DNA from: Lonicera japonica
Taxonomy: Eukaryota > Streptophyta > Magnoliopsida > Dipsacales > Caprifoliaceae
Direction: 5' to 3'
DNA: 64,000 nt
Assembly: GCA_021464415.1 (NCBI GenBank)
Contig: CM038464.1
Span: forward strand, 58,827,328 to 58,891,327
Made by a program: the position numbers and the translations under genes
The notes under the pieces: model-generated
Databases searched by the model: none
Told to the model about the DNA's origin: nothing
Seen by the model: only the letters and a program-made list of their open reading frames with translations
Shown: positions 22,561 to 34,617 of the stretch, in pieces
Position numbering within the stretch: the first letter of the stretch is position 1
How the letters are laid out: each line of letters begins with the position of its first letter

Positions 22561-22999
22561 TGTGGGTTTTTGGCTCACATTTTGAAAAAGTGGAAATTGA
22601 GGCAGTGGGCACCATGATCGATCATGGGTTGCCCATGATCGATCATGGTCCAAGGCAAATTTCCTTTAAGTGTTGCTTTTGGCTCATTTTGTGCACCAAC
22701 TTGTTTTTTGCCTAGAATTTAGTTGAGAGCTAAATTTAGTGAGAAATTTTTTCTTGTGTGCTTGTAATCACTCTTTGTTCCAATTATCAATAGAAGCTAT
22801 CGTCTGTGTGGATTAGTGGCTTTTACGCCGACACCACGGTAAAACCTTGTTTTGTGCGATTGTTGCTTTATTTCCTATTTTCTCTAAGGTGGGTGTGCTT
22901 TTTTTTTTGTGTCGGTTCTTCTTTCGAGGGTAAACCATTTGGGCTTGTGAGATCCCTCCCAGTTGCGTCATGCTCGGTTGTGAGCGGTTTGGCGCAACA
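22561..22999 (+). repeat. C1 5' LTR
   Basis: A 439-bp LTR starting TGTGGGTTTTTGG and ending GGCGCAACA. It holds two copies of the perfect palindrome ATGATCGATCAT, separated by GGGTTGCCC, at about 22614-22647. Confidence 0.93.
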
Positions 23000-23001
23000 A
23001 T

Positions 23002-23014
23002 TGGTATCAGAGGC
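23002..23014 (+). promoter_or_regulatory. C1 primer binding site
   Basis: TGGTATCAGAGGC starts two bases after the LTR. It matches the 3' end of initiator methionine tRNA, the usual plant copia primer. Confidence 0.92.
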
Positions 23015-23128
23015 TAAAACGAGAAAGGTGGGTTTTGTGTCGCACGCTAAGTGTTTGATAAAATTCCTAAGTGAGATTTTTCAATCTTTGTCTCGTTGTT
23101 GGTTTGTCAAGTCCATTGGTGATTGAAG

Positions 23129-26100
23129 ATGACTACTTCTAAGACCTCAAAGGTGTCAGCGATAAAGTTTGACGTAGAGAAATTCGATGGAAAGTTGGTC
23201 AATTTCGGCATGTGGCAATGCCAAATGCGCGATGTCTTGATCCAACAGGAGTTGCATAAGGCATTGTTGGGTGTGGCAGCTAAGCCCACGACGATGACAG
23301 ATGTTGAATGGGAAGAGTATGATTTGAAGGCTTGTAGCACTATTCGGTTGCATCTAGCTCAAAATGTGATATACTACGTTATGCGTGAGAAATCCGCGGC
23401 TAGCATATGGAAGATACTGGAAGAGAAGTACATGATGAAGAGCATAGAGAACCGTCTCTATCTCAAGAAGAAGCTGTTCCAGTTTGAATATGGTAGAGGT
23501 ATATCAATGAGTGAGCATGTCGATGAGTTTAACAAGATGATTTCTGATTTGTTAAACTTGAACGAGGACATGAAAGATGAGGATAAGGCTATCTTGTTGC
23601 TCAATTCACTTCCAGAATCCTATGACCATTTAAGCACCACTTTGTTATATGGTAAGGATTCAGTGAAATATGAGGACGTTTCTTCGGCATTGCTTGGTAA
23701 TGAGCAGAGACAGAGGGAGAAATGTAGTACATCGTCCGATGCGTTGGTGACGCGGGGAAGGACAGATGATCAGAAACAAGCAAAGCACAACAACTCTCGG
23801 TCCAAGTCACGTACTAAGTACTTGGATAACATGGAATGTTACAAGTGCAAAAGGAAAGGGTATATGAAGAAGAATTGTCCTAACGCTTGGGTAGACAAAG
23901 GGAAGAAGAAGAATGCGGATGATACCGCGAATTCTGTTACTTCAGGGGATGATAATTTCGAGAGTATGTTAGTGGTTACTCCTAGGGAAAGCTCAACGGA
24001 CGAGTGGATTATAGACTCGGGTTGTTCGTACCACATGTGTCCAAACAAGGACCTTTTCCATACCTTGACGAAGGTGAATGGAGGAACGGTTTTGATGGAC
24101 AATGATCACGTTTGTAGGACGGAGGGTATTGGAACGATCAAGTTGAAGCTACATGACGGAGCAATCAGAACTCTGAATGAAGTTAGGTACATCCCGGATC
24201 TGAAGAAGAAATTGATTTCTTTGGGTTCTTTAGATTCCAACGGGTGCAAGATTGTGCTCGAGGGTGGAATGCTAAAGGTTACTTCCGGTGCCTTGGTGTT
24301 GATGAAGGGAAAGAAAGAGGGTAATCTCTATTTCCTTCAAGGTAGTACGGTGACGGGCAGTGCTTCATTTTCTACGGAAGCTGGTGGAGCAAGTACAAGT
24401 TTGGATTCGACAAGATTATGGCATATGAGACTGGGACATGCCAGGGAGAAGGCGATGACGGTGTTATGTAAGCAAGGTTTGCTCAAGGGTGCGAAGAGCT
24501 GCAAGCTGGAGTTTTGTGAGCATTGTGTGCTCGGGAAACAAACACGAGTAAAGTTTGGGACGGCTATTCATTGCACGAAGGGGTTGCTTGACTACATACA
24601 CACAGATGTCTGAGGACCTTCCAAGACGAAATCCTTAGGAGGTAATCATTACTTTGTTACATTTGTAGATGATTTTTCTAGGAGGATTTGGGTATATCTC
24701 ATGAAGCACAAAGACGAGGTCTTGGAGGTGTTTCTAAGGTGGAAGAAAATGGTCGAAAATCAGCTTGGCAGGAAGATCAAGGTGCTTAGATCCGATAACG
24801 GCGGAGAGTACACTAGTGATCCGTTTAAGGAGTACTGTCAAGATGAGGGAATTGTTCGCCATTTCACGGTTAGAGGTACACCACAACAAAATGGAATAGC
24901 TGAGAGGATGAACCGTACCTTACTTGAAAAAGTGAGGTGTATGCTGTCAAATGCAAATTTGGGAAAACAGTATTGGGCGGAGGCCTTATCCTATGCGAGC
25001 TACATTGTTAACATGTTGCCATCTTCAGGGGTCGATTACAAAACCCCTATGGAGGTTTGGACAGGATCTCATGCAAGTTACGATTCATTACACATATTTG
25101 GGTGTCCGGCTTATTATCACGTCCGTGAAGATAAGATTGATCCAAGAGCCCGAAAGGCGATCTTTATGGGTTCAAGATTTGGAGTCAAGGGATACAAGTT
25201 ATGGTGTCTTCAAGATAAGAAAATGATCGTTAGCAGAGATGTTACATTTGATGAGGCTTCTTTGCTCAAGATGCCTACGGGAGAAAATGTAAAGGCTCTC
25301 AGTGAGAGTGAGAAGAGCGGAGTGGTGAAAACGGAAGTTACTACGCCAGTGGTGACTATTCCGGTGCAATCGGAAGTGACTAATTCGGTTGATTCTTCCA
25401 ATAGTGATTCGGAGAATGGAGAGATTCCTATTGAGGGGTCTAGTCAACAACAACGAGAGGTACCGTCTTTGGCGAGTGGAAGGGAGCCGAGAGCTCGACG
25501 AGCACCGCAACGATTTGGCTATGATGATAGCGTGGCATATGCATTGGTGGTTTATGACGATGAACCAACTTCTTATCGGGAGGCAGTGGCGGATAGTCAT
25601 TGTGATGAATGGAAGGCGACCATGGGTGAGGAGATGGATTCTCTTCACAAGAATGAAACCTGGGATCTTTGCAAGTTGCCAAAGAGGAAAAAGTCAATTG
25701 GGTGCAAATGGGTGTTTGCCAAGAAAGATGGGGTTCTAGATTCAGATGTTCGGTATAAAGCAAGGTTGGTAGCTAAGGGATTTGCACAGCGGGAAGGGGT
25801 GGATTATAATGAAGTCTTCTCTCCGGTAGTAAAACACACTTCCATTAGTGTGCTATTAGCTATGGTATCGCAGTTTGACTTAGAGCTTGAACAACTCGAC
25901 GTCAAGACGGCGTTCTTGCATGGGGATCTAGAGGAGGAGATTTATATATCTCAACCGGAGGGGTTCAAGGTTGTTGGCAAGGAAGATTGTGTTTATAAAC
26001 TGAAGAAGTCCTTGTATGGGTTGAAGCAATCGCCTAGACAATGGTACAAGAAGTTTGACACATTCATGATGGCTCAGAAATTCAAGCGGAGTGATTTTGA

Positions 26101-27124
26101 TCATTGCGTTTATTTCAAGAAACTCAAGGGGGATTCGTTTATCTACTTACTCTTATATGTTGACGATATGCTTATTTGTTCATCGAGTATGTCTGATATC
26201 AACACGGTGAAGACTCAGTTGAGTCTCGAGTTTGAGATGAAGGACTTGGGTGGAGCTAAGAAGATTCTGGGAATGGAGATAGTAAGGGAGAGAAAGAAGG
26301 GAAGATTGTGCCTCACTCAGAGGCAATATCTAGAGAAAGTGGTAGTCCAGTTTGGGATGCAGGACTCAAAGCCTGTGAGTGTCCCATTGGCTCCTCACTT
26401 CAAGCTCTCGGCAACTATGGCTCCAGAAACAGATGAAGAGGTGGAGTATATGGCTCAAGTTCCGTATGCTAGTGCAGTAGGAAGCTTGATGTATGCCATG
26501 GTGTGTACTCGACCGGATATTGCTCAGGCAGTGAGCATTGTTAGTAGATTTATGGCAAATCCGGGAAAACAGCATTGGAATGCCGTTAAGTGGATTTTGC
26601 GGTATCTACAAGGGACGAAGAATAAAGGGTTGGTGTACCAGAGAACCGAGGGGTCTATTATTTGCGGGTATGTTGATTCGGACTATGCTGGGGATCTTAA
26701 CAAGCGACGATCGACCACGGGGTATGTTTTCACATTTAGTGGTGGTCCGATTAGCTGGAGGTCGATGTTGCAAGGTGTAGTGGCGTTGTCTACTACGGAA
26801 GCAGAGTACATTGCAGCAACAGAGGCAGTCAAGGAAGCATTGTGGCTTCGGGGTTTGATAGGTGATTTGGGGATGGTTCAGGAGAATGTCGATGTACATT
26901 GTGATAGCCAAAGCGCTATTCATTTGGCCAAGAACCAGGTTCATCACGGACGGACGAAGCACATCGATGTTCGGTTTCATTTTATACGGGAGATTATCGA
27001 GAGTGGTGAAGTAATTTTGAAGAAAATTGGCACCAAGGATAATCCTGCAGATATGATGACGAAGGTGGTACCGACGACCAAGTTTGAGCATTGCTCGACT
27101 TTGGTTAACATTCTTCGGTGTTAA
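23129..27124 (+). pseudogene. C1 gag-pol polyprotein, one in-frame stop
   Basis: One frame of 1,331 codons runs from the ATG at 23129 to the TAA at 27122-27124. In order it has a copia-type gag domain and a zinc knuckle at about residue 237 (CYKCKRKGYMKKNC). Next come a protease with IIDSGCSYHM (Asp near residue 296), the integrase zinc block (HMRLGHAREKA ... CEHC) and the integrase core (SDNGGEY, QQNGIAERMN). RT has YVDDMLI near 26156-26176, and RNase H has CDSQSAIHLAKN and KHIDVRFHFI. A TGA at 24611-24613 replaces what is normally Trp just after the first core Asp (HTDV). The zinc knuckle has Tyr where the family has His. Both changes fit single C/G transitions. The element looks Tork- or Ivana-like, but the lineage is uncertain. 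Confidence 0.92.
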
Positions 27125-27241
27125 GGCCCTATTCGGGGGTGGAGGCTCTTCGGGGCCGGGTGTGATGCTATAGCAGTATTGATAGAGGAACAGTGGGAGT
27201 GAGGTGTGCAATTTGCTGGACAGGATAGCTGCATGGTTCGC

Positions 27242-27254
27242 CAAGGTGGAGATT
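27242..27254 (+). promoter_or_regulatory. C1 polypurine tract
   Basis: CAAGGTGGAGATT directly precedes the 3' LTR. AAGGTGGAGATT is a very common polypurine tract of plant copia elements. Confidence 0.85.
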
Positions 27255-27692
27255 TGTGGGTTTTTGGCTCACATTTTGAAAAAGTGGAAATTGAGGCAGT
27301 GGGCACCATGATCGATCATGGGTTGCCCATGATCGATCATGGTTCAAGGCAAATTTCCTTTAAGTGTTGCTTTTGGCTCATTTTGTGCACCAACTTGTTT
27401 TTTGCCTAGAATTTAGTTGAGAGCTAAATTTAGTGAGAAATTTTTTCTTGTGTGCTTGTAATCACTCTTTGTTCCAATTATCAATAGAAGCTATCGTCTG
27501 TGTGGATTAGTGGCTTTTACGCCGACACCACGGTAAAACCTTGTTTTGTGCGATTGTTGCTTTATTTCTTATTTTCTCTAAGGTGGGTGTGCTTTTTTTT
27601 TGTGTCAGTTCTTCTTTCGAGGGTAAACCATTTGGGCTTGTGAGATCCCTCCCAGTTGCGTCGTGCTCGGTTGTGAGCGGTTTGGCGCAACA
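27255..27692 (+). repeat. C1 3' LTR
   Basis: A 438-bp LTR, nearly identical to the 5' copy. Differences I can see include TCCAAGG/TTCAAGG after the second palindrome, TTCCTA/TTCTTA, a shorter T run, GTCGG/GTCAG, and GTCATG/GTCGTG near the end. Confidence 0.93.
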
Positions 27693-27697
27693 ATATA

Positions 27698-28290
27698 AAC
27701 TAGTTTGTGGACTGTGTTTTAGTCGGTCGTTGTTAGATCATGTTCTGTATTTTGTGGATTTTTGCAATCATGGTCTTCGAATAAGATATAGAGAACGAAT
27801 GAGTTTGGTTTATGGGATACAATAATACTTTCCATTTTTCTGATTCATATGACAAGAAAGAAATTTGAGAAATGGATCCGCCAATCTCCACTAAAGGCCC
27901 CTACCGAAGATCTCAGCACGACAGACGAGATGAAGAAATGATGTTTAGGTTGAAAACATTATCTTCACACTGAAAGTCTCTACAAAGAGACTTATCATAA
28001 ATCTGAATGAGGATGAACGTCATGTAGAAGTTTCTAATGTGGGTTCAGTGTCAAAATATGCTTTCAAAACATCTAAATGGAATACGATGCAATGCCCTCC
28101 TTGGAATCTCGAGGACATTATGCTGCATATAGGATAAGGATAAAAGAAATTACAATGTGTCAGAACAATCAAGGCGCATTTTTGAATGTGACGGTAGCTG
28201 TACAAAAGCTAGTTGGCTAGCACCCTTTATGGTTAGTCGAGATAAATTTGCAATGTAATAACAAAAAAAGGATAAATAGAGTCGAGGACA
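27698..28290. repeat. Duplicated intronic segment, copy A (second part)
   Basis: This continues the segment interrupted by C1. It is similar to 29930-30140 plus 30485-30650, for example CATATGACAAGAAAG, GAAGAAATGAT, and TCTAATGTGGGTTCAGTGTCAAAA against CCAATGTGGGTTTCAATACAAG. Confidence 0.6.
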
Positions 28291-29285
28291 ATGCAAAGTG
28301 AAATGATGCAACAAGGACCTACCATGAAATATGTTTGAAACTTTGAATTCTTATATGTAATTTATGTTTTGTGTTATCTTTTTATTGCCCATTATGGCCA
28401 CTTTGATCTTCAAATAAAAATGCAAATCAGTCTAAATTTATCTTTTTCTTGTCCCATTTTTTATTTGAAGGGAAAAAGAAGGTGGCCCTGTCGTCAGCAT
28501 ATGATAATGGACCATCTGAATTACAACATTGTGAAGTTATTTTATTTTTTGTGATGTTTCGATATGAAATTTGAAGGCTCTATTTTGTGTAAAAGTGGAT
28601 GCTTTTGTTAGCTTTATTACTTTGTGCTTCATTTTTGCTTTGGCTTTGTTATAGCCTATAGGCTAATCTTAGTTACCTTTGTTTCACTATTCTTCCCAGA
28701 TATAGATCAAACCTTGTTTTGTTCAAATGTATAGTGTTACTTTCACGGAATTAAAAAACTCCCCGGTATTGATTTTGATTGGTGCAATCTTGTAGTTGAC
28801 TCTGAATTTGGGACGGGGGAGTTTACAATTCAGATGACTTGAGGAGAATTTCGATCATGGAACTTATTTCATAGGCAATTTAAGCAATTGGGAGATAAAT
28901 TGAAGAGGAACTAACCTCTATACATCACGCTTGGTAGCTGTATTATGGAAGTATGTGAAGTTTCAGTTCAAGCAAGGTAATTTGTTTGTGTTGGCAAATT
29001 AAGGTGCTTGGTGTTGCATAATTATGTAAATTTGCAGGGTTTTGCCATAACTGAGAGGAGAATGATTATATGGGCAAGTGATAAGGACAAAATCAAAATA
29101 TCTTTTTGGCAAAGGACCAATAATTTTTTTGTAGGTGATAAAATTAGAGGTAAGGTAATTATTTTGGTCCTGTCGTTTCAAGACCTTCATAATATTACGT
29201 AGGAGCGAATGGTTTTGATGGAAGGGTATGATGCATAGAACGGCCATTGAAGGTCATTAGGGGATTTTCATTATGGGGAACAAGT

Positions 29286-29440
29286 GAGATTGTTATTTCC
29301 TATTTGTTGTTTGCAGATGACATCATATTTTGTGGGATGGGGTTGTTGGGCATCCTTGTTTGGTTATTCTATTTTTTCAGGCTTGCTTTGGTCTAACAGT
29401 TAATGTGGCAAAGAGTGCAATTGTTAAGGTTGGGGAGGAT
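29286..29440 (+). pseudogene. LINE (L1-type) reverse transcriptase fragment
   Basis: The translation reads SYLLFADDIIFCG, the catalytic FADD block of plant L1 reverse transcriptase, followed by GLTVNVAKSAIVKVGE, which matches the usual GL-x-VN-x-KS-x-L block. The intervening residues are partly scrambled. It is an internal fragment with no ends visible. Confidence 0.75.
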
Positions 29441-30164
29441 GCAAATGGCCAGAGTTCTCAATGGTTGGGTTAGGAAAGTGGTCGTAGAAAATATGGGGAG
29501 TTGGAGAGAACTTGGGTCCCTAATACAGCAAACCAACCGTAGTACATGAGTTCGTGGAAAGGGACAAGGAGTGGATGTGGATTGGATCCTTTGAAGGATC
29601 ACTTTTTTTGTTGTTGTTGAACGGACTAAGTGTATGCAATCCAACACCACTTTTCATATGGGGAGTTGGCCTTGAAGAGAATTATCCTCACTCGTTAGTA
29701 TTGGCACACATCCTCTAGAAGGGATCGACTTGAGAGAAGTATTCCTTTGTAGAGTTCTTCAAGTTTCATTACTATTTTAACCAGAATAGGGTGGTTTGGG
29801 TTTAATAGAAACGACTATTTTTATTTCAAGTCATTTTCATTTTATGAGAGGTGATATGTGTAGTTCGTGTTTCATCGTTTAATGAATGATTTGGTATATA
29901 TGAGATGAAATCCCACTTTCATTTGTTTGGAGCATATGACAAGAAAGCAATCTGAAAGTTGATTAAGAAATTATCTATGAGAACCTCTACCAAAGATATC
30001 AACACAATAAACAAGATGAAGAAATGATTATTTAGGTTGTTTGCATTTTCCTTACTAAAAATCTCCATGAAAGAGATGATAAAATCATAGTTCATAAATC
30101 TAAAATGAGAATGAATTTCATGTTAAAAGTATCCAATGTGGGTTTCAATACAAGAAAAAGATGC

Positions 30165-30480
30165 TTGGGGAATTTGGCAAGAAAGAAATGTCAGGATATT
30201 TGAAGATAAGTCCTCCAAAGCCGGTGAAGTATGGTTTAAAATCAATCAGTTAGCTTCACTTTGGGCCATATCTTTGAACCATCTTATGTGGGAATTGGAA
30301 TGTAGCCATCCAGTAGTAGCTTTGACAGTGGCTTGAACAATTGACTGTTGTTTGGCTTTTTGTAGTCTTTTGTTATATCATGAGGGGCTTTGGTGGACTG
30401 CTGGTTCACTAAGGATGTAATTTATATTGTATCACTTTGATTAGTTTCTAATAAAAGCGTGTTGTTTCTGATCAAAAAAA
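30165..30480 (+). mobile_element. 5'-truncated L1-type LINE insertion
   Basis: The insert encodes WGIWQERNVRIFEDKSS and INQLASLWA, the C-terminal end typical of plant L1 ORF2. It then has a TGA, a short 3' untranslated region and a terminal A run. It is flanked by an 18-bp duplication, AATACAAGAAAAAGATGC (30147-30164) and AATACAAGAAAAAGACGC (from 30480), with one mismatch. Truncation at the 5' side, the A tail and a long target duplication are hallmarks of target-primed reverse transcription. Confidence 0.88.
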
Positions 30481-30699
30481 ATACAAGAAAAAGACGCTCT
30501 CAAAACCTCTACATGAAATAGGATGCAGTGCTCTCAGAATCACAAGGACATCATGCTTTATATAAGATAAGTATGAAAACGATTACAATGTGTTGAACAC
30601 CCGAGGACCACAAGACAAATTTGCTCGAATTTTTTGATGTAACGACCTTTGATGTGAAGAACCAAGTATGTTTGCAACATTTGAAGCAAGTGTTATGTT

Positions 30700-32207
30700 T
30701 GTAGACACCCCGATCCGTGACCCCCGCAAGAACCCTAACAACCTTCGATAAGTACTGTTTTTGGAGTCCGGGACCCACCCGAGCACCCGAAACTGCCCCG
30801 AAAAGTTCTGTTGGCCAACAAACCTAATTTTAAAGGAATTGTCGCATGACAGAAAAGTATGTCGCGCGACAATCTCCCCTGACACCAGACCATCCACTCT
30901 CTGACACATCAGTCTGTCAGAAACATCACTTCAGCCGTTTGTCGTGCGACATTGTACACATTATCGCGCGACACTTGCCCTTTCTGGGGAAATGTCGCGC
31001 AACAATCCCTCCCGAGCACTATAAATAGGCCAACACCCCCAAGGGTTAAAGACAACAACTTGGGATTGAAGAATTATTGGCTTATATCTGATTTTCTAGT
31101 CTTTCGTCAAGCATTCTCTATTATCATCTTATTTCTGAGAAATTGTCGAATCTATTTTCGGCACTCGACGTGTTTCGTCTCTGGAATCGAACTCTCGAAA
31201 ATATCTGAAGAAGGAAAAGATTATTATCGCCGGAGATCTCTCTGCCGTATTATATTTTCTTTCTTATTATTTTTCTCGTCGGGAAGGTAAAGAAAGTCTC
31301 TTCTAGTATTTAACATTAGATATATGTGTACTTGTTTTACTTCTGTTGTTTTGTCCACGTTTTATTTGAATAAACTTATAGCCAAGTTACAAATAGTCTA
31401 CTGTTTTCAAAACAAGACCCTGATAAAATCATTTGCAAAACCAGAAGAGTAAGTACATTATCATCCGGATAAAATTCTGTTTTCAAAACCCAGACCGGTA
31501 AAACCTACTTAGGAATTAAAAAACCCGGTATATCCTATCTCTTTCATAGACTGTGATGTGTCTAGTAGAACTCCCCTCAAGATTTCTAATTCCATATTAA
31601 ATTAGTCCCGATACAAAGATCCAAGCTTTTCCAAAATAAGTCAAAACTCGAGAAAAACCGTCGTTATCTGAGAAATAAAACGGAAAACTCTCTCTAAAGA
31701 AAAACAACTTTTGTCACTTATATTTACGTCTTTCAAAATAAAACATTGGATCTCGGAATACAAAAGTTTCCATCCCTTTCCCCGTTTTTCCCAGAAATTA
31801 GGGTTTTTACTTGGAAAGTAGTAGACTGTCAGTAAAAGCATTCAAGTTTTTCAATATAAAATAAATATATAAGACCACTAGAGACTGAAAGGGCGGAATG
31901 GGTGCTTAACACCTTCCCAAACCATAATATAGTTCCCGAACCCTATAGAATCCTGGTTTCGTAGACAAACGTGTAAAAGAAAGGCTTATCTGTAGCCTTT
32001 CCTCTTACACAACCATTTTGTCCTTTTTTTCGTAAAACGTACTGGCGACTCTGAACGAACCCTCTTGCATCTAGAAATTGAATATAAGGACACCCGATAT
32101 GGAAATGCTAACTCGACGAAGCAAATAAAACGACGGAATACTCTCCAACGTTTTAAATGCCCAAGAACAGGATCGAGACCCTGGGGTCGCATATGCGGAT
32201 TCTCAAA
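30700..32207 (+). repeat. G2 5' LTR
   Basis: A 1,508-bp LTR starting TGTAGACACCCCGATCC and ending TTCTCAAA. A TATA box (CTATAAATAGG, TATAAATA at 31020-31027) lies 16 bases after the last of five TGTCGCGCGACA-type palindromes (30840, 30860, 30940, 30962 and 30993). Compared with the 3' copy it keeps about 170 bp around 31275-31450 that the other lacks. Confidence 0.9.
30840..31027 (+). promoter_or_regulatory. G2 LTR promoter: palindrome cluster plus TATA box
   Basis: TGTCGCATGACA (30840), TGTCGCGCGACA (30860), TGTCGTGCGACA (30940), TATCGCGCGACA (30962) and TGTCGCGCAACA (30993) precede TATAAATA at 31020. The consensus is a perfect 12-bp palindrome. The CGCG core resembles the CGCG box bound by CAMTA factors. 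The TGTCG half-sites resemble auxin response factor sites placed head to head. Which protein binds is unknown. Confidence 0.75.
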
Positions 32208-32208
32208 G

Positions 32209-32226
32209 TGGCGACTCTGCTGGGGA
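32209..32226 (+). promoter_or_regulatory. G2 primer binding site
   Basis: TGGCGACTCTGCTGGGGA starts one base after the LTR end. From memory this is the primer site of Ogre-type elements (tRNA-Arg). It sets the plus orientation. Confidence 0.82.
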
Positions 32227-32961
32227 CATTAGAAAACTAGACTCTTATATGTGGACTTTTTTTTTGTTTATTTATTGCATACTTGCTTTTACTGCTTTCC
32301 CTACTTATGTTAATTGATTGAGAAGAAACCTTTTTTTAAAAATAGAAGTTTTCAAAAATACGTAATAAAGATAATGATATTTGTGAAACCAACCTTTCGA
32401 ACTTTGCACGCACTTTCACAATTTATGCATTGGTTCTACGAGTGTGAATTTACCCCAAACCCTCGGAAGTATTATAAGTGAGTAGGGAGTTGGCTTGCCT
32501 GGGCCAACATAAACCGAAAGCATTTACTTCCACTCTCCTTGGCCAAGTACGCCCCCGAGGTATATCGAGTGACGAGAACACTCATGTATCTGGGAAGTAT
32601 ATCAAAAGGCTCTTGCACGTACCCGCCCCTGGGGTATATCGCAAGGTCTTGTCAAATAGGAGGGAGCCTGAAACCTTAACCGTTCGTACACCTGCGCTGC
32701 ATATAAAATTGAGCCAGCTAAAACACTTGTCAAACAGACGTAGGGAATGTACCACCTTACGGCTTACTTTACAACACCTTTTTGAAATCCGAGTCTTTTC
32801 TCGGTAATTTTTAGTGGTTCTTTTGGCAAAAATCGAGTTGCATCATAGTCTTTCTTCATCTTCGCCACGTGGTTTCGTCTATAGCCGTGAACAACGACAG
32901 TCTAGAAGGTTGGGCTGGTCGAGATCATACCGAAAGATTAGTGAGACCAAGCACATTCGTA
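32227..32961 (+). other. G2 leader
   Basis: About 735 bases lie between the primer site and the gag ATG. It contains GC-richer short repeats (CCCCGAGGTATATCG and CCCTGGGGTATATCGC near 32550 and 32630). No convincing separate leader ORF of the kind found in large Ogre elements is visible. Confidence 0.5.
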
Positions 32962-34617
32962 ATGACTGACGGACGCGAGAATCTAGAAATGGATCAGAGC
33001 CTAGCTGAGGCATCAGCAGTCCAGCCAACCTTAGCCGAGATGTATCGTCTACTTATGACTGTCAGCAAGAATCTAGCAAGCCTCACAACCGAGCAACAGA
33101 GTACCCGAGTTCGAGTAAAAGAGTTGTCAGCCGAACGAACTGCACCACCGAGGTTTGAACGGCTACCACCGAATCGAGATCAGAATCAAGGGCAGTCATC
33201 ACAAGTACTTCCCCCAGTCCAAGGAACTAATCCGCCTCAAACAAGCCCCATCATAACCAGTCTTGTTCAGGCCGATCCCAACAATCAGAATCAATGGGCC
33301 CCGAATTCAGGCCTCACTTATCAGCAATAAGAGCCACCCATCGTCTGGCCCCAACCCTAACAAGGTTTTGAGCCTCAGTTCCAACCATGGCCACAAGTTC
33401 CCGCAAGGCCTATTCCACCCCTGGCCCCAGTAGCCCCTTCTAATGAGTACCCAGACATCAACCGACTTCGGACAGTGTATGCAGAATCGGTTATAGCTCG
33501 GGAACAGCCCAACGAGGTGTCAAGAGAAAGTAAAAAAATGAAGAAACTAAAAGAGCAGATGAAGGTTCTATAAAGGGGAATTTCTCTAATAAAAGGAGCA
33601 GACGAAATTACAGATATGAATGCCTTTTCCCTCTACCCAGAAGCAAGATTACTCCAGGGGTTCAAGCTCCCTTCCATCACCAAATTCACAGGGACCACAC
33701 CCCCTAAAACCTATCTTCAATCCTACATCAGATCCATGCAAGTGTCTGGTTGTGGAGAGCCAGAGTTGGCTCAAGCTTTTTACATGACTCTCACGGGGGC
33801 CGCCCTGAAATGGTTTTTCAATTTGGAAAGACACCACACAAAGACTTGGGGAGATATTATCAAGGAATTCATGACCAAATACGGGTCCAACGAGGATTTG
33901 GAAATTACTCGCAAACACTTGGAAATGGCTAAGCAAGGCGAGAAGGAAAGTTTCAGCGACTTTGTCACCCGCTGGAAAGAAATGGCCTCCCAAATGTCCA
34001 AACGGCCCGATGAAGAAGAATAGCTAGAGATCATACAGAAGAATTTCACTCTAGCCGTATTGAGTTGTATAGAAAAACATGTATTCCCACACTTCAAAAC
34101 CCTGTTAAGCATGGGGTCATAAGTAGAGAAAGAACTAGCCAAGAAAGCAGAAACCGATACCAAGAAAGTCTCATACACTGGGAGAAAGACGGCCACTCCA
34201 GCCCTGAACCAACTAAGCTCATACCCATATCAACAAAACCCATTTCAACAGCCACAACAAGCACCTCCGATAAGTTGGTCCGCACAAGGAGACTCTTCGA
34301 GCACCGAGATCAAGAAAAGGAGAAACTTCTGCACCCTTTTTACTACCTTGGTCAAAAGCCTAGAACTACTCCGAAAGGCCGGACTAATCACTCCGCTCAA
34401 CCCACGCCTCCCACCAAACCCTATTCCCAGCACTTGGAGGATGAATGAGAATTGTGCATACCATCAAGCCGCGGGCCATGTCACGGAACGCTGTTTGGCT
34501 CTTCGCCATCGTATACAACACCTAATCGAGGCTAGTACCATTCTCGCACCCGGCGGGTCCAATGTTACTAATAACCCCTTCCCAACCATGCTCCACCTGC
34601 GGGAATTAACGCCTTGA
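32962..34617 (+). pseudogene. G2 gag
   Basis: The ATG at 32962 opens a frame with a helical N-terminus (LAEMYRLLMTVSKNLASL) and a Pro/Gln-rich linker. The retrotransposon gag core runs from about 33616 to 34020 (FKLPSITKFTGTTPPKTYL, LTGAALKWFFNL, FMTKYGSNEDLEITRKHL). A zinc-finger-like CAYHQAAGHVTERC block is at 34455-34496. Stops at 33328, 33349, 33571, 34021 and 34120 break the frame. The TAG at 34021 sits directly after an acidic run. The last stop (TGA at 34615) overlaps the first codons of the protease frame in a different phase, so gag and pol are in different frames in this copy. Confidence 0.8.

Larger units (their letters stand above)
22561..27692 (+). mobile_element. Ty1/copia retrotransposon C1, nearly intact
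   Basis: The 5-bp duplication ATATA flanks the element (22556-22560 and 27693-27697). The LTRs are 22561-22999 and 27255-27692. A tRNA-iMet-type primer site, one long gag-pol frame and a polypurine tract are in place. The two LTRs differ at only a few positions plus the length of a T run, so the insertion is young. The single large defect is a nonsense codon in integrase. Confidence 0.95.
28360..30694. repeat. Duplicated intronic segment, copy B
   Basis: This is the second, direct-orientation copy of the 21391-28290 sequence (without C1). It contains two LINE-derived pieces of its own (29286-29440 and 30165-30480). The similarity is patchy and clearly old. Confidence 0.6.

Noticed and set aside
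23002..23014. tRNA-like sequence TGGTATCAGAGGC (also at 48124 and 61762)
   Set aside because: These are primer binding sites complementary to initiator tRNA, next to LTR ends. No tRNA cloverleaf or RNA polymerase III boxes surround them.
25199..25763. Antisense frames inside C1 of 107-149 codons
   Set aside because: They lie fully opposite the C1 polyprotein, with no motif and no promoter evidence.
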